Source: Fallopia convolvulus
Taxonomy: Eukaryota > Streptophyta > Magnoliopsida > Caryophyllales > Polygonaceae
Assembly (NCBI GenBank): GCA_964016875.1
Contig: OZ024730.1
Location: 29,365,295-29,429,294, forward strand
Length of the DNA: 64,000 bases
Direction: 5' to 3'
Part shown: positions 25,190 to 38,100 of the stretch, in pieces
Layout of the letters: every line of letters starts with the position of its first letter
Numbering within the stretch: the first letter of the stretch is position 1
Translations under genes and position numbers: made by a program
Notes under the pieces: generated by a model
The model's input: only the letters and a program-made list of their open reading frames with translations
What the model was told of the DNA's origin: nothing
Database searches by the model: none

Positions 25190-27009
25190 TTACAACATAG
25201 TCAGCGATGTTGATATCATGAAAGGTTTGAGAGTTGGAGTTCCTTGGGCTCTCTTCTTGGGACATGCTTCCTTGTACTGCCCATGAGCACCACAGTTCCA
25301 ACACGTCTTATAGTATTCTCCCAGGTAGTACTTTGGGTGTGGTCTCTGGATTCTGTTCCTATCCATGGTTTCCTTATTGTACACCCGTGACCCGTTTCCC
25401 TTAGCAATTTGGACATAAAGTCTATGTCCAGTGTTCCCAGTGTAATAATCTCTCTCACCACAATTCCCACTTTTTAGGACCCTGATTTTCTCCTCAAGAT
25501 GACCATTTTTCTGTTTCTCACATTGGAGTTCTAAGGCCCTACACTCATGGATTTCATGTTCTCTCAGGGGTGACTTTCCATTCTTTGAGCTCTCAGTTCT
25601 GTATCTTATGCCGTGTTTGGCTGGGACAAACTTGATTTGGGAACTAGAGGCTTCAAGATGTTCGGGAGTCTTACTCAGGTTTTGCAAGAGGGTGCTCTCA
25701 TCTTTCTCTAGAGTCTTGATTTCATTTTCTAGATCTACAATGTGAGACACATGGGACTTGAGTTTTTCGAGAAGGGATATGTAGTTGGGACAGGGTTCAA
25801 GACCAACTAATTGAGCATTTATGTGTTCCTGTTTTTCCAACTTGTTTTGCAGTTTTATGTTATCTTTGACAAGACTTGAAAGAATTTTCAACAGCTCAGG
25901 TTTTTCATAGTTATTCAAAGAAGAAAGAACAGTTTCAGTGGTTACCTCACTGGGTTGTTCCCCAGTGGTTTCTCCTATGGCCATTCCACACATGTCTGGG
26001 AGTGCCCCTGACTCGGGATCTTTGTCTTCATCATCGCTCCAGGTGGCGATGTAGGCCTTTTTCCCTTGCTTACGGCCGTCAGTTCCCTGTGGGCATTCCT
26101 TAGCGAAGTGTCCCTTTTTGTTGCACTTGTAACATGTGACATCCGAGAGGTCCTTCTCTGCGGGTTTTCTTTGGGAACTCTGTCCTTTTCCCCAGTTCCC
26201 ACTGTTCCTTTGGAGCTTCCCTTTGTAGAAGTTCCGAAGAGCCTTTGTTACGAGAACTAGCTCCTCATCCTCTTCTTCTTCGGAGTCTTCGTGTTGTTCT
26301 TGGGTTGATTTGAGCATCTTCTCAATCTTGAGTGCGATCCCTCGATGAGCTCGAGTCTGTTCCTTATCATCGATCTTTCTCTTCTCGTGTCCCACAAGCT
26401 TTCCAAACACTTGATGGAGAATGAGTGTTCTATTTTACGGATTCTCCTTGAACATTGTTCTCTCGTTTGCCTATTCTCCAGTCAATCCATTGAAGAGTTG
26501 TTGGACCTTCATCTTATGGGTGATTTCTTCTTTGGTGATCCCCAAGCCTTCCATTTTGGTGCAAAGTCCTTCAAATCGGGACTGGTAGCTATCAACAGAC
26601 TCTCCCATCTCCATTTGGAAGTTGAAGAACTCCCTTTTTGCGTTCATCTGAAGATCTTCTAGGAGATTTGAGTTCCCAACGTGCATTTGTTGGATGGCTT
26701 CCCACATTTGCTTAGTTGTGTCAAGATTTGCTACCTTGTCACAGTCTTGTACGCACATAGACGTCTTCAGATATTGTTTGGCCTTGTAGTTTGCCTACAT
26801 ACACTTGTATTCGTTGGGTCCCCATTTGGTGAGGTCGTTGACTATGGCTGGGTCAATTTCGAAGTTGCCTTTTTCGATATCACACCAGGCTTGGTAGTCT
26901 TGGCCACGCATCCAATCTTCATGTCGCGTTGCCAGCTTTCGAATCTTCCTATAATAAGCCTAGGCGGCTTACTAGTGTTGTTCCACACCTGAGTAAGTTC
27001 CTGGGCCAT
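25190..27009 (-). pseudogene. Element 1 gag, broken
   Basis: The start codon is at 27009-27007, about 40 bases past the primer site. Lesions relative to element 2: a one-base deletion near 26917, TAG at 26797-26795, TAG at 26473-26471 and TAA at 26437-26435. From 26410 the frame is open for about 400 codons and holds CCHC knuckle 1 (CYKCNKKGHFAKEC), a coiled-coil-like charged middle and knuckle 2 (CWNCGAHGQYKEAC). About 55 bp are missing just after knuckle 2. Gag forms the virus-like particle and binds the RNA. This copy cannot supply full-length Gag. Confidence 0.92.
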
Positions 27010-27048
27010 TTGATACATGCGATGCTAACACAAATCTAGAGCAAGCCT

Positions 27049-27060
27049 GCTCTGATACCA
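27049..27060 (-). promoter_or_regulatory. Primer binding site of element 1
   Basis: The minus-strand reading is TGGTATCAGAGC, complementary to the 3' end of plant initiator methionine tRNA. It sits two bases from the LTR end, as is standard in plant copia elements. Confidence 0.95.
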
Positions 27061-27062
27061 AT

Positions 27063-29350
27063 TTTTGGATCGTAAACCGTTAGCAAAGAGATTGGGAACT
27101 GGCAATTAAGTTGTTCCCAAGGCAGCGGAAGTAAACAGTTCGCAAGTATTAAAGACAGTAAAGAACACAGTTCCTTTATAGAGGAACCCCACTACAACCA
27201 ACTAGTTGTATGGGTAAACTGATACGCTGGTTTTAGTACAGCGTAATTCTGTATTTTTATTAGGATTTTCTGAGTGTTTTAGGCTAGATTAGGATGATTA
27301 TCTGTAATATCAGCAGAAGCCTACAATTGAACATTTGGAAGACAGAAGTTCTTATTCAGAAGTTGAAGTGCTCAAGGAGTCAAGATCCGCGCCCTCAGAT
27401 TAGATCCGAGCCCGCGGTGCCGAGATAGAACCGAACCATCCGAGGGCGAGGAAGGCTGGATCCGCGACCGCGGATTATTTCCGCGCTCGCGGATCGATGG
27501 GATTTCGCGTCCGAGGCAAGAGAGTAGATCCGCGCCCGCGGATTATATCCGCGCTCGCGGATCGAGGGTTTCAGCGCCGCCTTTGTTTCATCTTTATTTT
27601 ATCTTTTGTATTTTTATATTTTTATATTTCGGATTTATTTTCTACTATTTAATCTTAGTTTCGAGTTTCACTTTAGGGTTACACAATTTAGAGACAATTT
27701 CTAGCATACTTTTGCTTTGAGGTTTTTTTTATTTCAATATTATGAAGAACTAATTTCCCTTTGGAGTTTGTTTAATCAAGGAAGTCTTTTTATGTAATTC
27801 GTGAGATTCTGGTAACTTTTCTATCCCTTGGTTAATATCAAAACTCTTGTGCTTAATTCCATGATTATCAATTGATTTCTCTTGGTGCGCAACTTGTTGA
27901 ATTTGATTGATATTCTATTGTTTGGATTAGTTTGATTGTTGTCTGTGCAATCTTATTTATCCTTGAAACAACTCTTTTCTAGGACCGTGGACTAGAATAA
28001 GGAAAGAGTATTTGATTGTTATTTTATGCATGAGACTCGTAGCTTGATTGCATGAATTAATATCCTTCTATCCTCAATATTTTGTATGATTTGAATTAAG
28101 CGTTCTTGTTCATATCATCGTTTCGCTTGGACCGTGGACAAGCGGAAATCTTTTATAAGGATTGGAATTAACTAGGGAATTAATAGAGAAGTGGATGAAT
28201 CAATGATCGGATGAGTAAAAAGGTGGATTTGATTGAATGAACTCTACGTTCCTTCAATTGATTCAACAATATTTGCTAGTTTGTTTGTTTGCCTGAACTT
28301 CCAAAAACCCCTGTCTTGCTCTTTGCTGATTGATTAGAATCCCGATTCTCTTGGGTTCGACCCCTTGCTTGCTTATTATACTAGTTAGTAGTTTAGGGTT
28401 ATTTATCTTTGATCTTGGCAACAACGATTTTAGCCGAGTCATAAACCTCTACCTCCGCTTGGAGGATTTTGAATGACTTACTTATATTGATTGCTTTGTT
28501 CCTTAGTTACAACAGCCGGATTCACACTTCTCTGTTCCTACGAGTTCTTCCTAACTCTAACAACACTAGTAAATCCTCTCAACTGAGTTCCTAAGCTCAC
28601 AACAGCAAAATACAAATAACTCAAACCTTACACCGACTTCTCAGTTCCCTTGCCCTTGGGAACTTCGGCTTCACCGTCGTTGAGATCACACACTCGCCGA
28701 CGGGGACTTCTCTTCCTTTTCTTTCTTTTCTCTGGTGTGGGTGTTTGTGAGTTCTGGGAGAAGTACTCAATCCGAGTACTATTTATTTGGCTTTATAGTC
28801 CAGGTGAGCTTGGGCAGTCGCATCTTTCTTTTGTGTCCAAAATGCCCTTTGCTTGATGCCCAAGCTGTACTTTCTTCACATGTGACTTTGGTTTGAACTA
28901 GGTCAACTTCTTGGATCAATCGGACCGTTGGATCAATCGTGCCAGTCTGATCCTCAAATTGTTCCTTCGGGCTGTCCAAGACAAAATCCCGCGATCTGCG
29001 CTGAACGGTCGTTGTCCTCACATGTGAGTTCCCATTTCATGGGAACTGTGTTCTTCAGAGTTCCCTTGATGGAAACTCTTCATCGTTGTAAGCTTGTGTT
29101 TTCTTGATCATTTATGGGAGTTCCCATTTCATGGGAACTTTCCTCTTCAGAGTTCCCTTGGTGGAAACTCTTCATCGTGAGCTTTCTGTGGCTTTTGGTC
29201 ATTCATGGGAGTTCTTGGCTGTACCTGCGTTCCTTAGAAATACTTGAACAAACCACATTAGTTCCTTATGGTGTTTGTCATTATCAAAACTCGGAGAATG
29301 ACATCGTTGATCCGTTGTTTAGAACCAGAGGTCCCAACAACGTCCCAACA
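27063..29350 (-). repeat. 5' LTR of element 1, split by a solo LTR
   Basis: This is a complete LTR (27063-27219 plus 28447-29350, about 1.06 kb) once the inserted 1.2 kb is set aside. The plus-strand left end reads TTTTGG instead of TGTTGG, a point change in the LTR terminus. The right end is CCCAACA at 29350. A TATA box (TTTATA on plus) lies at 28792-28797. GTTCCC/GGGAAC inverted pairs lie near 29038 and 29120. Confidence 0.93.
27220..28441 (+). mobile_element. Solo LTR (Ty3/gypsy-type, 1222 bp) inside the copia LTR
   Basis: Begins TGATACGC and ends GAGTCA, flanked by a perfect 5-bp duplication TAAAC (27215-27219 and 28442-28446). The interrupted LTR reads through exactly when it is removed. 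A GC-rich cluster of TCCGCG/CGCGGAT motifs occupies about 27390-27565. The 3' end has a CTTGGGTTCGACCCCTTGC stretch like plant gypsy LTRs. There is no internal coding region, so the parent element was probably removed by recombination between its LTRs. Orientation is inferred from the 3' end style. Confidence 0.88.
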
Positions 29351-32300
29351 CAAGCCAATACACACGTTCTGCACTACAAAATCAAGACCGATTGGATAAA
29401 AGAGTAAATTCAAACATAGATACCGAAAGCCATATTTAGGAGTGACATTTACATGGACATTTCATCGAACATTTGGCATGCAATGTTACATCACAAGTCA
29501 ATTTTTAAAGGCAAAAGGAGAAAAAAAAAGTGAACTTTTAAGACATCTACGAATAAGTAACGATTTAGGATAGTATCAAGCCAATAAGCACATTCTTGTA
29601 AAAAAAAATTAAAGACCGATCGAACAAAAGCATAAAATCGAAGTTAGAAACTGAATCCACATTTAGGAGTGACATTTAAATGGACATTTCATGAAATATT
29701 TGCCGTGCAATGTTAGATTAGAAGTCATTTTAAAGGAAAAAGAAGAAAAAACAAGTGAACTTTAAATATATCTAGGCATAAGCATAAAAATAAGGATAGT
29801 ATGAAGCCAATAAGCACATTCTACTCTACAAAATCAAAACCGATCGAATAAAAGCATAAATTCGAACCTTGAAACAATATTCCACATTTAGGAGTGACAT
29901 TTACATGGACATTTCGTCGAACACTTGGCGTGCAATGTTACATCACTAGTCAATTTTTAAAGGCAAAAGGAGAAAAAACAAGTGAACTTTAAATATATCT
30001 AGGCGTAAGTAAAGATTTAGGATAGTATCAAGCCAATAAGCACATTCTTGTAAAAAAAAAATTAAAGACCGATCGAATAAAAGCATAAATTCGAAGTTAG
30101 AAACTGAATCCACATTTAGGAGTGACATTTAAATGGACATTTCATGAAATATTTGGCGTGCAATGTTAGATCACAAGTCATTTTAAAGGAAAAAGGAAAA
30201 AAAGCAAGTGAACTTTAAATATATCTAGGCATAAGCATAAAAAATAAGGATAGTATGAAGCCAATAAGCACATTCTACACTACAAAATCAAGACCGATCG
30301 AATAAAAGCATAAATTCGAACCTTGAAACAATATTCAACATTTAGGAGTGACATTTACATGGAAATTTCGTCGAACACTTGGCGTGCAATGTTACATCAC
30401 TAGTCAATTTTTAAAGGCCAAACGAGAAAAAACAAGTGAACCTTAAATATATCTAGGCACAAGAATAAAAAATAAGGATAGCATCAAGCCAATAAGCACA
30501 TTCTACACTACAACATCAAGACCGATCGAATAAAATCATAAATTCGAACCTTGAAACCATATTCACATTTAGGAGTGACATTTACATGGACATTTCATCG
30601 AACACTTTGCGTGCATTGTTACATCACAAATCAATTTTTAAAGGCAAAGGAGAAAAAACAAGTGAACTTTAAAGACATCTAGGCATAAGTAAAGATTGAC
30701 GATAGTATCAAGCCAATAAGCACATTCTTGTAAAAAAATAAATAAAAGACCGATCGAATAAAAGCATAAATTCGAAGTTAGAAACTGAATCCACATTTAG
30801 GAGTGACATTTAAATGGACATTTCATCGAATACTTGGCGTGCAATGTTAGATCACTTATAGGCAAAAGAAGAAAAAGCAAGTGAACTTTAAATATATCTA
30901 GGCATAAGCATAAAAAATGAGGATAGTATCAAGCCAATAAGCACATTATGTACTACAAAATCAAGACCAGTCGAATAAAAGAATAAATTCGAACCTAGAA
31001 ACAGAATGCCAAATTTAGGTTTGACAATTACATGGATATTTCATCGAACACTTGGCGTACAATGTTACATCACAAGTCAATTTTTAAAGGCAAAAGGAGA
31101 AAAAAAATGTAAACTTAAAAGATATCTAGGCATAAGCATAAAGAATTAGGGTAGAATCAAGCCAATAAGAACATTCTGCACTACAAAATCAAGACCGATC
31201 GGATAAAAGAATAAATTCAAACTTAGATACCGAATGCCATATTTAGGAGTGACATTTACATGGAGATTTCATCGCACACTTGGCATAAAATTTTAGATCA
31301 GTCGTCAATTTTTAAAGGCCAAAGGAGAATAAACAAGTAAACTTTAAATATATCTAGGCATAAGAATAAAAAATAAGGATAGCATCAAGCCAATAAGCAC
31401 ATTCTACACTACAAAATCAAGACCGATCGAATAAAAGCATAAATTCGAACCTAGAAACCGAATGCCACCTTTAGAAGTGACATTTACATGGACATTTCAT
31501 CGAACCTTTGGCATGCAATTATAGATCTCAAGTCAATTTTTAAAGGAAAAAGGAGAAAAACAAGTCAACTTTAAATACATCTAGGCATAAGCATAAAGAA
31601 TGAGGATAGTATCAAGCCAATAAGCACGTTCTGCACTACAAAATCAAGACCGATTGGATAAAAGAGTAGATTCAAACATAGATACCGAAAGCCATATTTA
31701 GGAGTGACATTTACATGTATATTTCATCGAACATTTGGCATGCAATAGTACATCACAAGTCAATTTTTAAAGGTAAAAGGAGAAAAAACAAGTGAACTTT
31801 AAAGACATCTAGGCATAAGTAAAAATTTATGATAGTATCAAGCCAATAAGCACATTCTTGTAAAAAAAAATTAAGACCGATCGAATAAAACCATAAGTTC
31901 GAAGTTAGAAACTGAATCCACATTTAGGAGTGACATTTAAATGGACATTTCATGAAATATTTGGCGTGCAATGTTAGATCACAAGTCATTTTGAAGGAAA
32001 AAGGAGAACAAGCAAGTGAACTTTAAATATATCTAGGCAGTATGAATCAAATAAGCACATTCTACACTACAAAATCAAGACCGATCGAATAAAAGCATAA
32101 ATTCGAACCTTGAAACAATATTCCACATTTAGGAGTGACATTTACATGGACATTTCGTCGAACACTTGGCGTGCAATGTTACATCACTAGTCAATTTTTA
32201 AAGGCCAAAGGAGAAAAAACAAGTGAACTTTAAATATATCTAGGCATAAGAATAAATATTAAGGATAGCATCAAGCCAATAAGCACATTCTACACTACAA

Positions 32301-35152
32301 TATCAAGACCGATCGAATAAAAGCATAAATTCGAACCTTGAAACCATATTCACATTTAGGAGTGACATTTACATGGACATTTCATCGAACACTTTGCGTG
32401 CATTGTTACATCACAAATCAATTTTTAAAGGCAAAGGAGAAAAAACAAGTGAACTTTAAAGACATCTAGGCATAAGTAAAGATTGACGATAGTATCAAGC
32501 CAATAAGCACATTCTTGTAAAAAAAAATAAAAGACCGATCGAATAAAAGCATAAATTCGAAGTTAGAAACTGAATCCACATTTAGGAGTGACATTTAAAT
32601 GGACATTTCATCGAATACTTGGCGTGCAATGTTAGAACACAAGTCATTTTATAGGCAAAAGAAGAAAAAGCAAGTGAACTTTAAATATATCTAGGCATAA
32701 GCATAAAAAATGAGGATAGTATCAAGCCAATAAGCACATTATGCACTACAAAATCAAGACCGATCGAATAAAAGAATAAATTCGAACCTAGAAACCGAAT
32801 GCCAAATTTAGGTGTGACAATTACATGGATATTTCATCGAACACTTGGCGTACAATGTTACATCACAAGTCAAAGGAGAAAAAAAATGTAAACTTAAAAG
32901 ATATCTAGGCATAGGCATAAAGAATGAGGGTATAATCAAGCCAATAAGAACATTCTGCACAAAAAAATCAAGACCGATCGGATAAAAGAATAAATTCAAA
33001 CTTAGATACCGAATGCCATATTTAAGAGTGCCATTTACATGGAGATTTCATCGCACACTTGGCATGAAATTTTAGATCAGTCATCAATTTTTAAAAGCCA
33101 AAGGAGAATAAACAAGTGAACTTTAAATATATCTAGGCATAAGAATAAAAAATAAGGATAGCATCAAGCCAATAAGCACATTCTACACTACAAAATCAAG
33201 ACCGATCGAATAAAAGCATAAATTCGAACCTAGAAACCGAATGCCACCTTTAGAAGTGACATTTACATGGACATTTCATCGAACATTTGGCATGCAATTG
33301 TATATCTCAAGTCAATTTTTAAAGGCAAAAGGAGAAAAAATAAGTCAACTTTAAATACATCTAGGCATAAGCAAAAATAATGAGGATAGTATCAAGCCAA
33401 TAAGCACGTTCTGCACTACAAAATCAAGACCGATTGGATAAAAGAGTAAATTCAAACATAGACACTGAAAGCCATATTTTGGAGTGACATTTACATGGAC
33501 ATTTCGTCGAACATTTGGCATGCAATGTTCTATCTCAAGTCAATTTTTTAAAGGAAAAAGGAGAAAAAAACAAGTGAACATTAAAGACATCTAGGCATAA
33601 GCAAAAAGAATAAGGATTGTATCCAACCAATAAGCACGTTCTGCACTACAAAATGAAGACCGATCGGATAAAAAAATAAATTCAAATAAAGATACCGAAT
33701 GCCATATCTAGGAGTGACATTTACATGGACATTTCATCGAACACTTGGCTGCAATGTTAGATCACAAGTCAATTTTTAAAGGCAAAAGGAGAAAAAACAG
33801 GTGAACTTTAATGATATCTAGGCATAAGCATAAAGAATGACGATAGTATAAAGCCAATAAGCACATTCTGCACTACAAAATCAAGACCGATCGAATAAAA
33901 GCATAAATTCGAACCTAGAAATCGAATCCACATATAGGAGTAACATTTTGATGGAAATTTGGCATGCATTGTTAGATCACAAGTCAATTTTTAGGGGTAA
34001 AAGGAGAAAAAACAAGTGAATTTTAAAGACATCTAGGCATAAGCATAAAGAATAAGGATAGTATCAAGCCAATAAGCACGTTCTGCACTACAAAATACAG
34101 ACCGATTAGATAAAAGAGTAAATTCAAACATAGATACCGAAAGCCATATTTAAGATTGACATTTACATGGACATTTCATCGAACACTTGGCGTGCAATGT
34201 TAGATCACAAGTCGATTTTTAAAGGCAAAAGGAGAGAAAACAAGTGAGCATTAAATACATCTAGGCATAAGCATAAAGAGTAAGGATTGTATCCAGCCAA
34301 TAAGTACGTTCTGCACTACAAAATCAAGACCGATCGGATAAAAAAATAAATTCAAACAAAGATACCGAATGCCATATCTAGGAGTGACATTTACATGGAC
34401 ATTTCATCGAACACTTAGCATGCAAGGTTAGATCTCAACTCCCTTTTTAAAGGAAAAAAGAGAAAAAGTAAGTGAACTTTACATATATCTAGGCATAAGC
34501 ATTAAAAATGAGGATAGTGTCAAGCCAATAAGCACATTTTGCACTACAAAATGAAGACTGGTCGAATAAAAGCATAAATTCGAACCTAGAAACCGAATGC
34601 CACATTTATGAGTGACATTTACATGGACATCTCATCGAACACTTGGCGTGCAATATTAGATCACAAGTCAATTTTTAGAGGCAAAAGGAGAAAAAACAAT
34701 TGAACTTTAAAGATATCTAGGAATAAGCATAAAGAATGACGACAGTATAAAGCCAATAAGCACATTCTACACTACAATATCAAGACCGATCGAATAAAAG
34801 CATCAATTCGAACCTAGAAATCGAATCCACATTCAGGAGTGACATTTTCATGGACATTTCATCGCACACTTGGCATGCAATGTTAGATCACAAGTCAATT
34901 TTTAAAGGTAAAAGGAGAAAAACATGTGAACTTTAACGACATCTAGGAATAAGCATAAAGAATGAGAATAGTATCAAGCCGGTAAGCACGTTCTGCACTA
35001 CAAAATCAAGACCGATTGGATAAAAGAGTAAATTCAAACATAGATACTTGAAGCTATATTTAAGAGTGACATTTACATGGACATTTCATCGAACACTTGA
35101 CGTGCAATGTTAGATCACAAGTCAATTTTTAAAGGCAAAAGGAGAAAAAAAA
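29351..35152. repeat. Satellite array, older segment right of element 1
   Basis: Continues the 226-bp satellite in the same phase as left of element 1 (CAAGC, then CAATA). Monomers are diverged; many carry an A-tract variant (ATTCTTGTAAAAAAAA) in place of CTGCACTACAAAATC. Two consecutive eight-monomer blocks (about 30001-31810 and 31811-33490) match each other with small indels, for example AAAGATTGACGATAG at 30691 and 32478. No gene. Confidence 0.94.
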
Positions 35153-38100
35153 GTGAATAAGCACATAGTGTCAAGCAAAAAAGCATGTTTTGCACTACAA
35201 TATCAAGACCAATTGGAAGAAAGAGTTAATCCAAACATTCTGAATCCACATTTAGGAGTGCCATTTACATAGACATTTCATCAAACACTTCGCACGCAAT
35301 GTTAGATCACAAGTCATTTTAAAGGCAAAAGGAGAAAAAGAAAATGAATTTTAAATATATGTATGCATAAGCATAAAAAATGAGTATAGTATCAAGCCAA
35401 TAAGCACATTCTACACTACAAAATCAAGACCGATCGAATAAAAGCATAAATTTGAACCTAGAAACCGAATGCCACAACAAGGAGTGACATTTACATGGAC
35501 ATTTCATCAAACTCTTGGCACGCAATGTTAGATCAGTAGTCAATTTTTAAAGGCCAAAGGAGAAAAAACAAGTGAACTTTAAAGGTATCTAGGCATAAGC
35601 ATAAAGAATGAGGATAGTATCAACCCATTAAGCACACACTGTACTACAAAATCAGGACCAATCGAATAAAAGCATAACTTTAAACCTAGAAACCGAATCC
35701 ACATTTAGGAGTTCCATTTACATGGACATTTCATCAAACACTTCGCACACAATGTTAGATCACAAGTCATTTTAACGGCAAAAGGAGAAAAAGCAAATGA
35801 ACTTTAAATACATCTATGCATAAGCATAAAAAAATGAGTATAGTATCAAGCCAATAAGCACATTCTACACTACAAAATCAAGAACGATCGAATAAAAGCA
35901 CAAATTCGAACCTAGAAACCGAATGCCACAATTAGGAGTGAAATTTTCATGGACATTTCATCCCGCACTTGGCGTGCAATGTTAGATCACAAGTCAATTT
36001 TTAAAGTCCAAAGGACAAAAAACAAGTGAACTTTATAGACATCTAGGCATAAGCATAAAGAATGAGGATAGTATCAAGCCAATAAACACATTCAGCACTA
36101 CAAAATCAAGATCAATCGAATAAAAGCAAAATTTCAAACCTAGAAACCGAATCCACAATTAGGAGGTCTATTTACATGGACATTTCATCAAACACTTCGC
36201 CCGCAATGTAAGATCACAAGTCATTTTAAAGGCAAAAGGAGAAAAAGCAAGTGAACTTAAAATATATCTGTGCATAAGCATAAAAATTGACGATAGTAGC
36301 AAGCCAATAAGCACATTCTGCACTACAAAATCCAGACTTGATCGAATAAAAGCATAACTTCAAACCTGGAAACCGGATCCACATTTAGGAGTGACATTTA
36401 CATAGACATCGAACACTTGGCGCGCAATGTTAGATCACTTGTCAATATTTAAAGGCCAAAGGAGAAAAAACAAGTGAACTTTAAAGACATCTAGGCATAA
36501 GCATAAAGAATAAGGATTGTATCCATCCAATAAGCACGATCTGCACTACAAAATCAGGACCGATCGGATAAAAAAATAAATATAAACAAAGATACCAAAT
36601 GCCATATCTAGGACTGACATTTACATGGACATTTCATCGAACACTTGTCATGCAAGGTTAGATCTCAACTCCATTTTTAAAAGGAGAAAAGAGAAAAAAC
36701 AAGTGAACTTTAAATATATCTAGGCATAAGCATTAAAAATGAGGATAGTGCCAAGCCAATAAGCACATTTTACACTACAAAATCAAGAATGATCGAATAA
36801 AAGCATAAATTCGAACCTAGAAACCGAATGCCACGTTTAGGATTGAAATTTACATGGACATTTCATCGAACAATTCGCGTGCAATGTTAGATCACAAGTC
36901 AATTTTTAAAGGGAAAAGGACAAAAAACAAGTGAACTTTAAAGACATCTAGGCACAAGCATTAAAAACGAGGATAGTATCAAGCGAATAAGCACTTTCTA
37001 CACTACAAAATCAAGACCGATCGAATAAAAGCATAAATTCGAACCTAGAAATCGAATCCACATTTAGGAGTGACATTTACATTGACATTTCATCGAACAC
37101 ATGGCGTGCAATGTTAGATCACAAGTCAATTTTTAAAGGCAAAAGGAGAAAAAAAAGTGAATAAGCACATAGTGTCAAGCAAAAAAGCATGTTTTGCACT
37201 ACAATATCAAGACCAATTGGAAGAAAGAGTTAATCCAAACATTCTGAATCCACATTTAGGAGTGCCATTTACATAGACATTTCATCAAACACTTCGCACG
37301 CAATGTTAGATCACAAGTCATTTTAAAGGCAAAAGGAGAAAAAGCAAATGAATTTTAAATATATGTATGCATAAGCATAAAAAATGAGTATAGTATCAAG
37401 CCAATAAGCACATTCTACACTACAAAATCAAGACCGATCAAATAAAAGCATAAATTTGAACCTAGAAACCGAATGCCACAATAAGGAGTGACATTTACAT
37501 GGACATTTCATCAAACTCTTGGCACGCAATGTTAGATCAGTAGTCAATTTTTAAAGGCCAAAGGAGAAAAAACAAGTGAACTTTAAAGGTATCTAGGCAT
37601 AAGCATAAAGAATGAGGATAGTATCAACCCATTAAGCACATACTGTACTACAAAATCAGGACCAATCGAATAAAAGCATAACTTTAAACCTAGAAACCGA
37701 ATCCACATTTAGGAGTTCCATTTACATGGACATTTCATCAAACACTTCGCACACAATGTTAGATCACAAGTCATTTTAACGGCAAAAGAAGAAAAAGCAA
37801 ATGAACTTTAAATATATCTATGCATAAGCATAAAAAAATGAGTATAGTATCAAGCCAATAAGCACATTCTACACTACAAAATCAAGAACGATCGAATAAA
37901 AGCACAAATTCGAACCTAGAAACCGAATGCCACAATTAGGAGTGAAATTTTCATGGACATTTCATCCCGCACTTGGCGTGCAATGTTAGATCACAAGTCA
38001 ATTTTTAAAGTCCAAAGGACAAAAAACAAGTGAACTTTATAGACATCTAGGCATAAGCATAAAGAATGAGGATAGTATCAAGCCAATAAACACATTCAGC

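Larger units (their letters stand above)
14964..29350 (-). mobile_element. Element 1: degenerate Sirevirus-type Ty1/copia retrotransposon, minus strand, with nested insertions
   Basis: The element is bounded by TG...CA ends and a perfect 5-bp target duplication CAAGC (14959-14963 and 29351-29355) in the satellite. In sense order (right to left) it has the 5' LTR, primer site, gag, pol, ORF3 and a truncated 3' LTR. It carries a solo LTR in the 5' LTR and a gypsy fragment near the 3' end. Subtracting these and adding the about 997 bp lost at the gypsy joint gives about 10.98 kb, close to element 2 without its own insertion (11.01 kb). Gag, pol and ORF3 all hold stops or frameshifts, so the copy is non-autonomous. 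LTR divergence by hand is about 20 substitutions in 655 bp. Confidence 0.95.
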
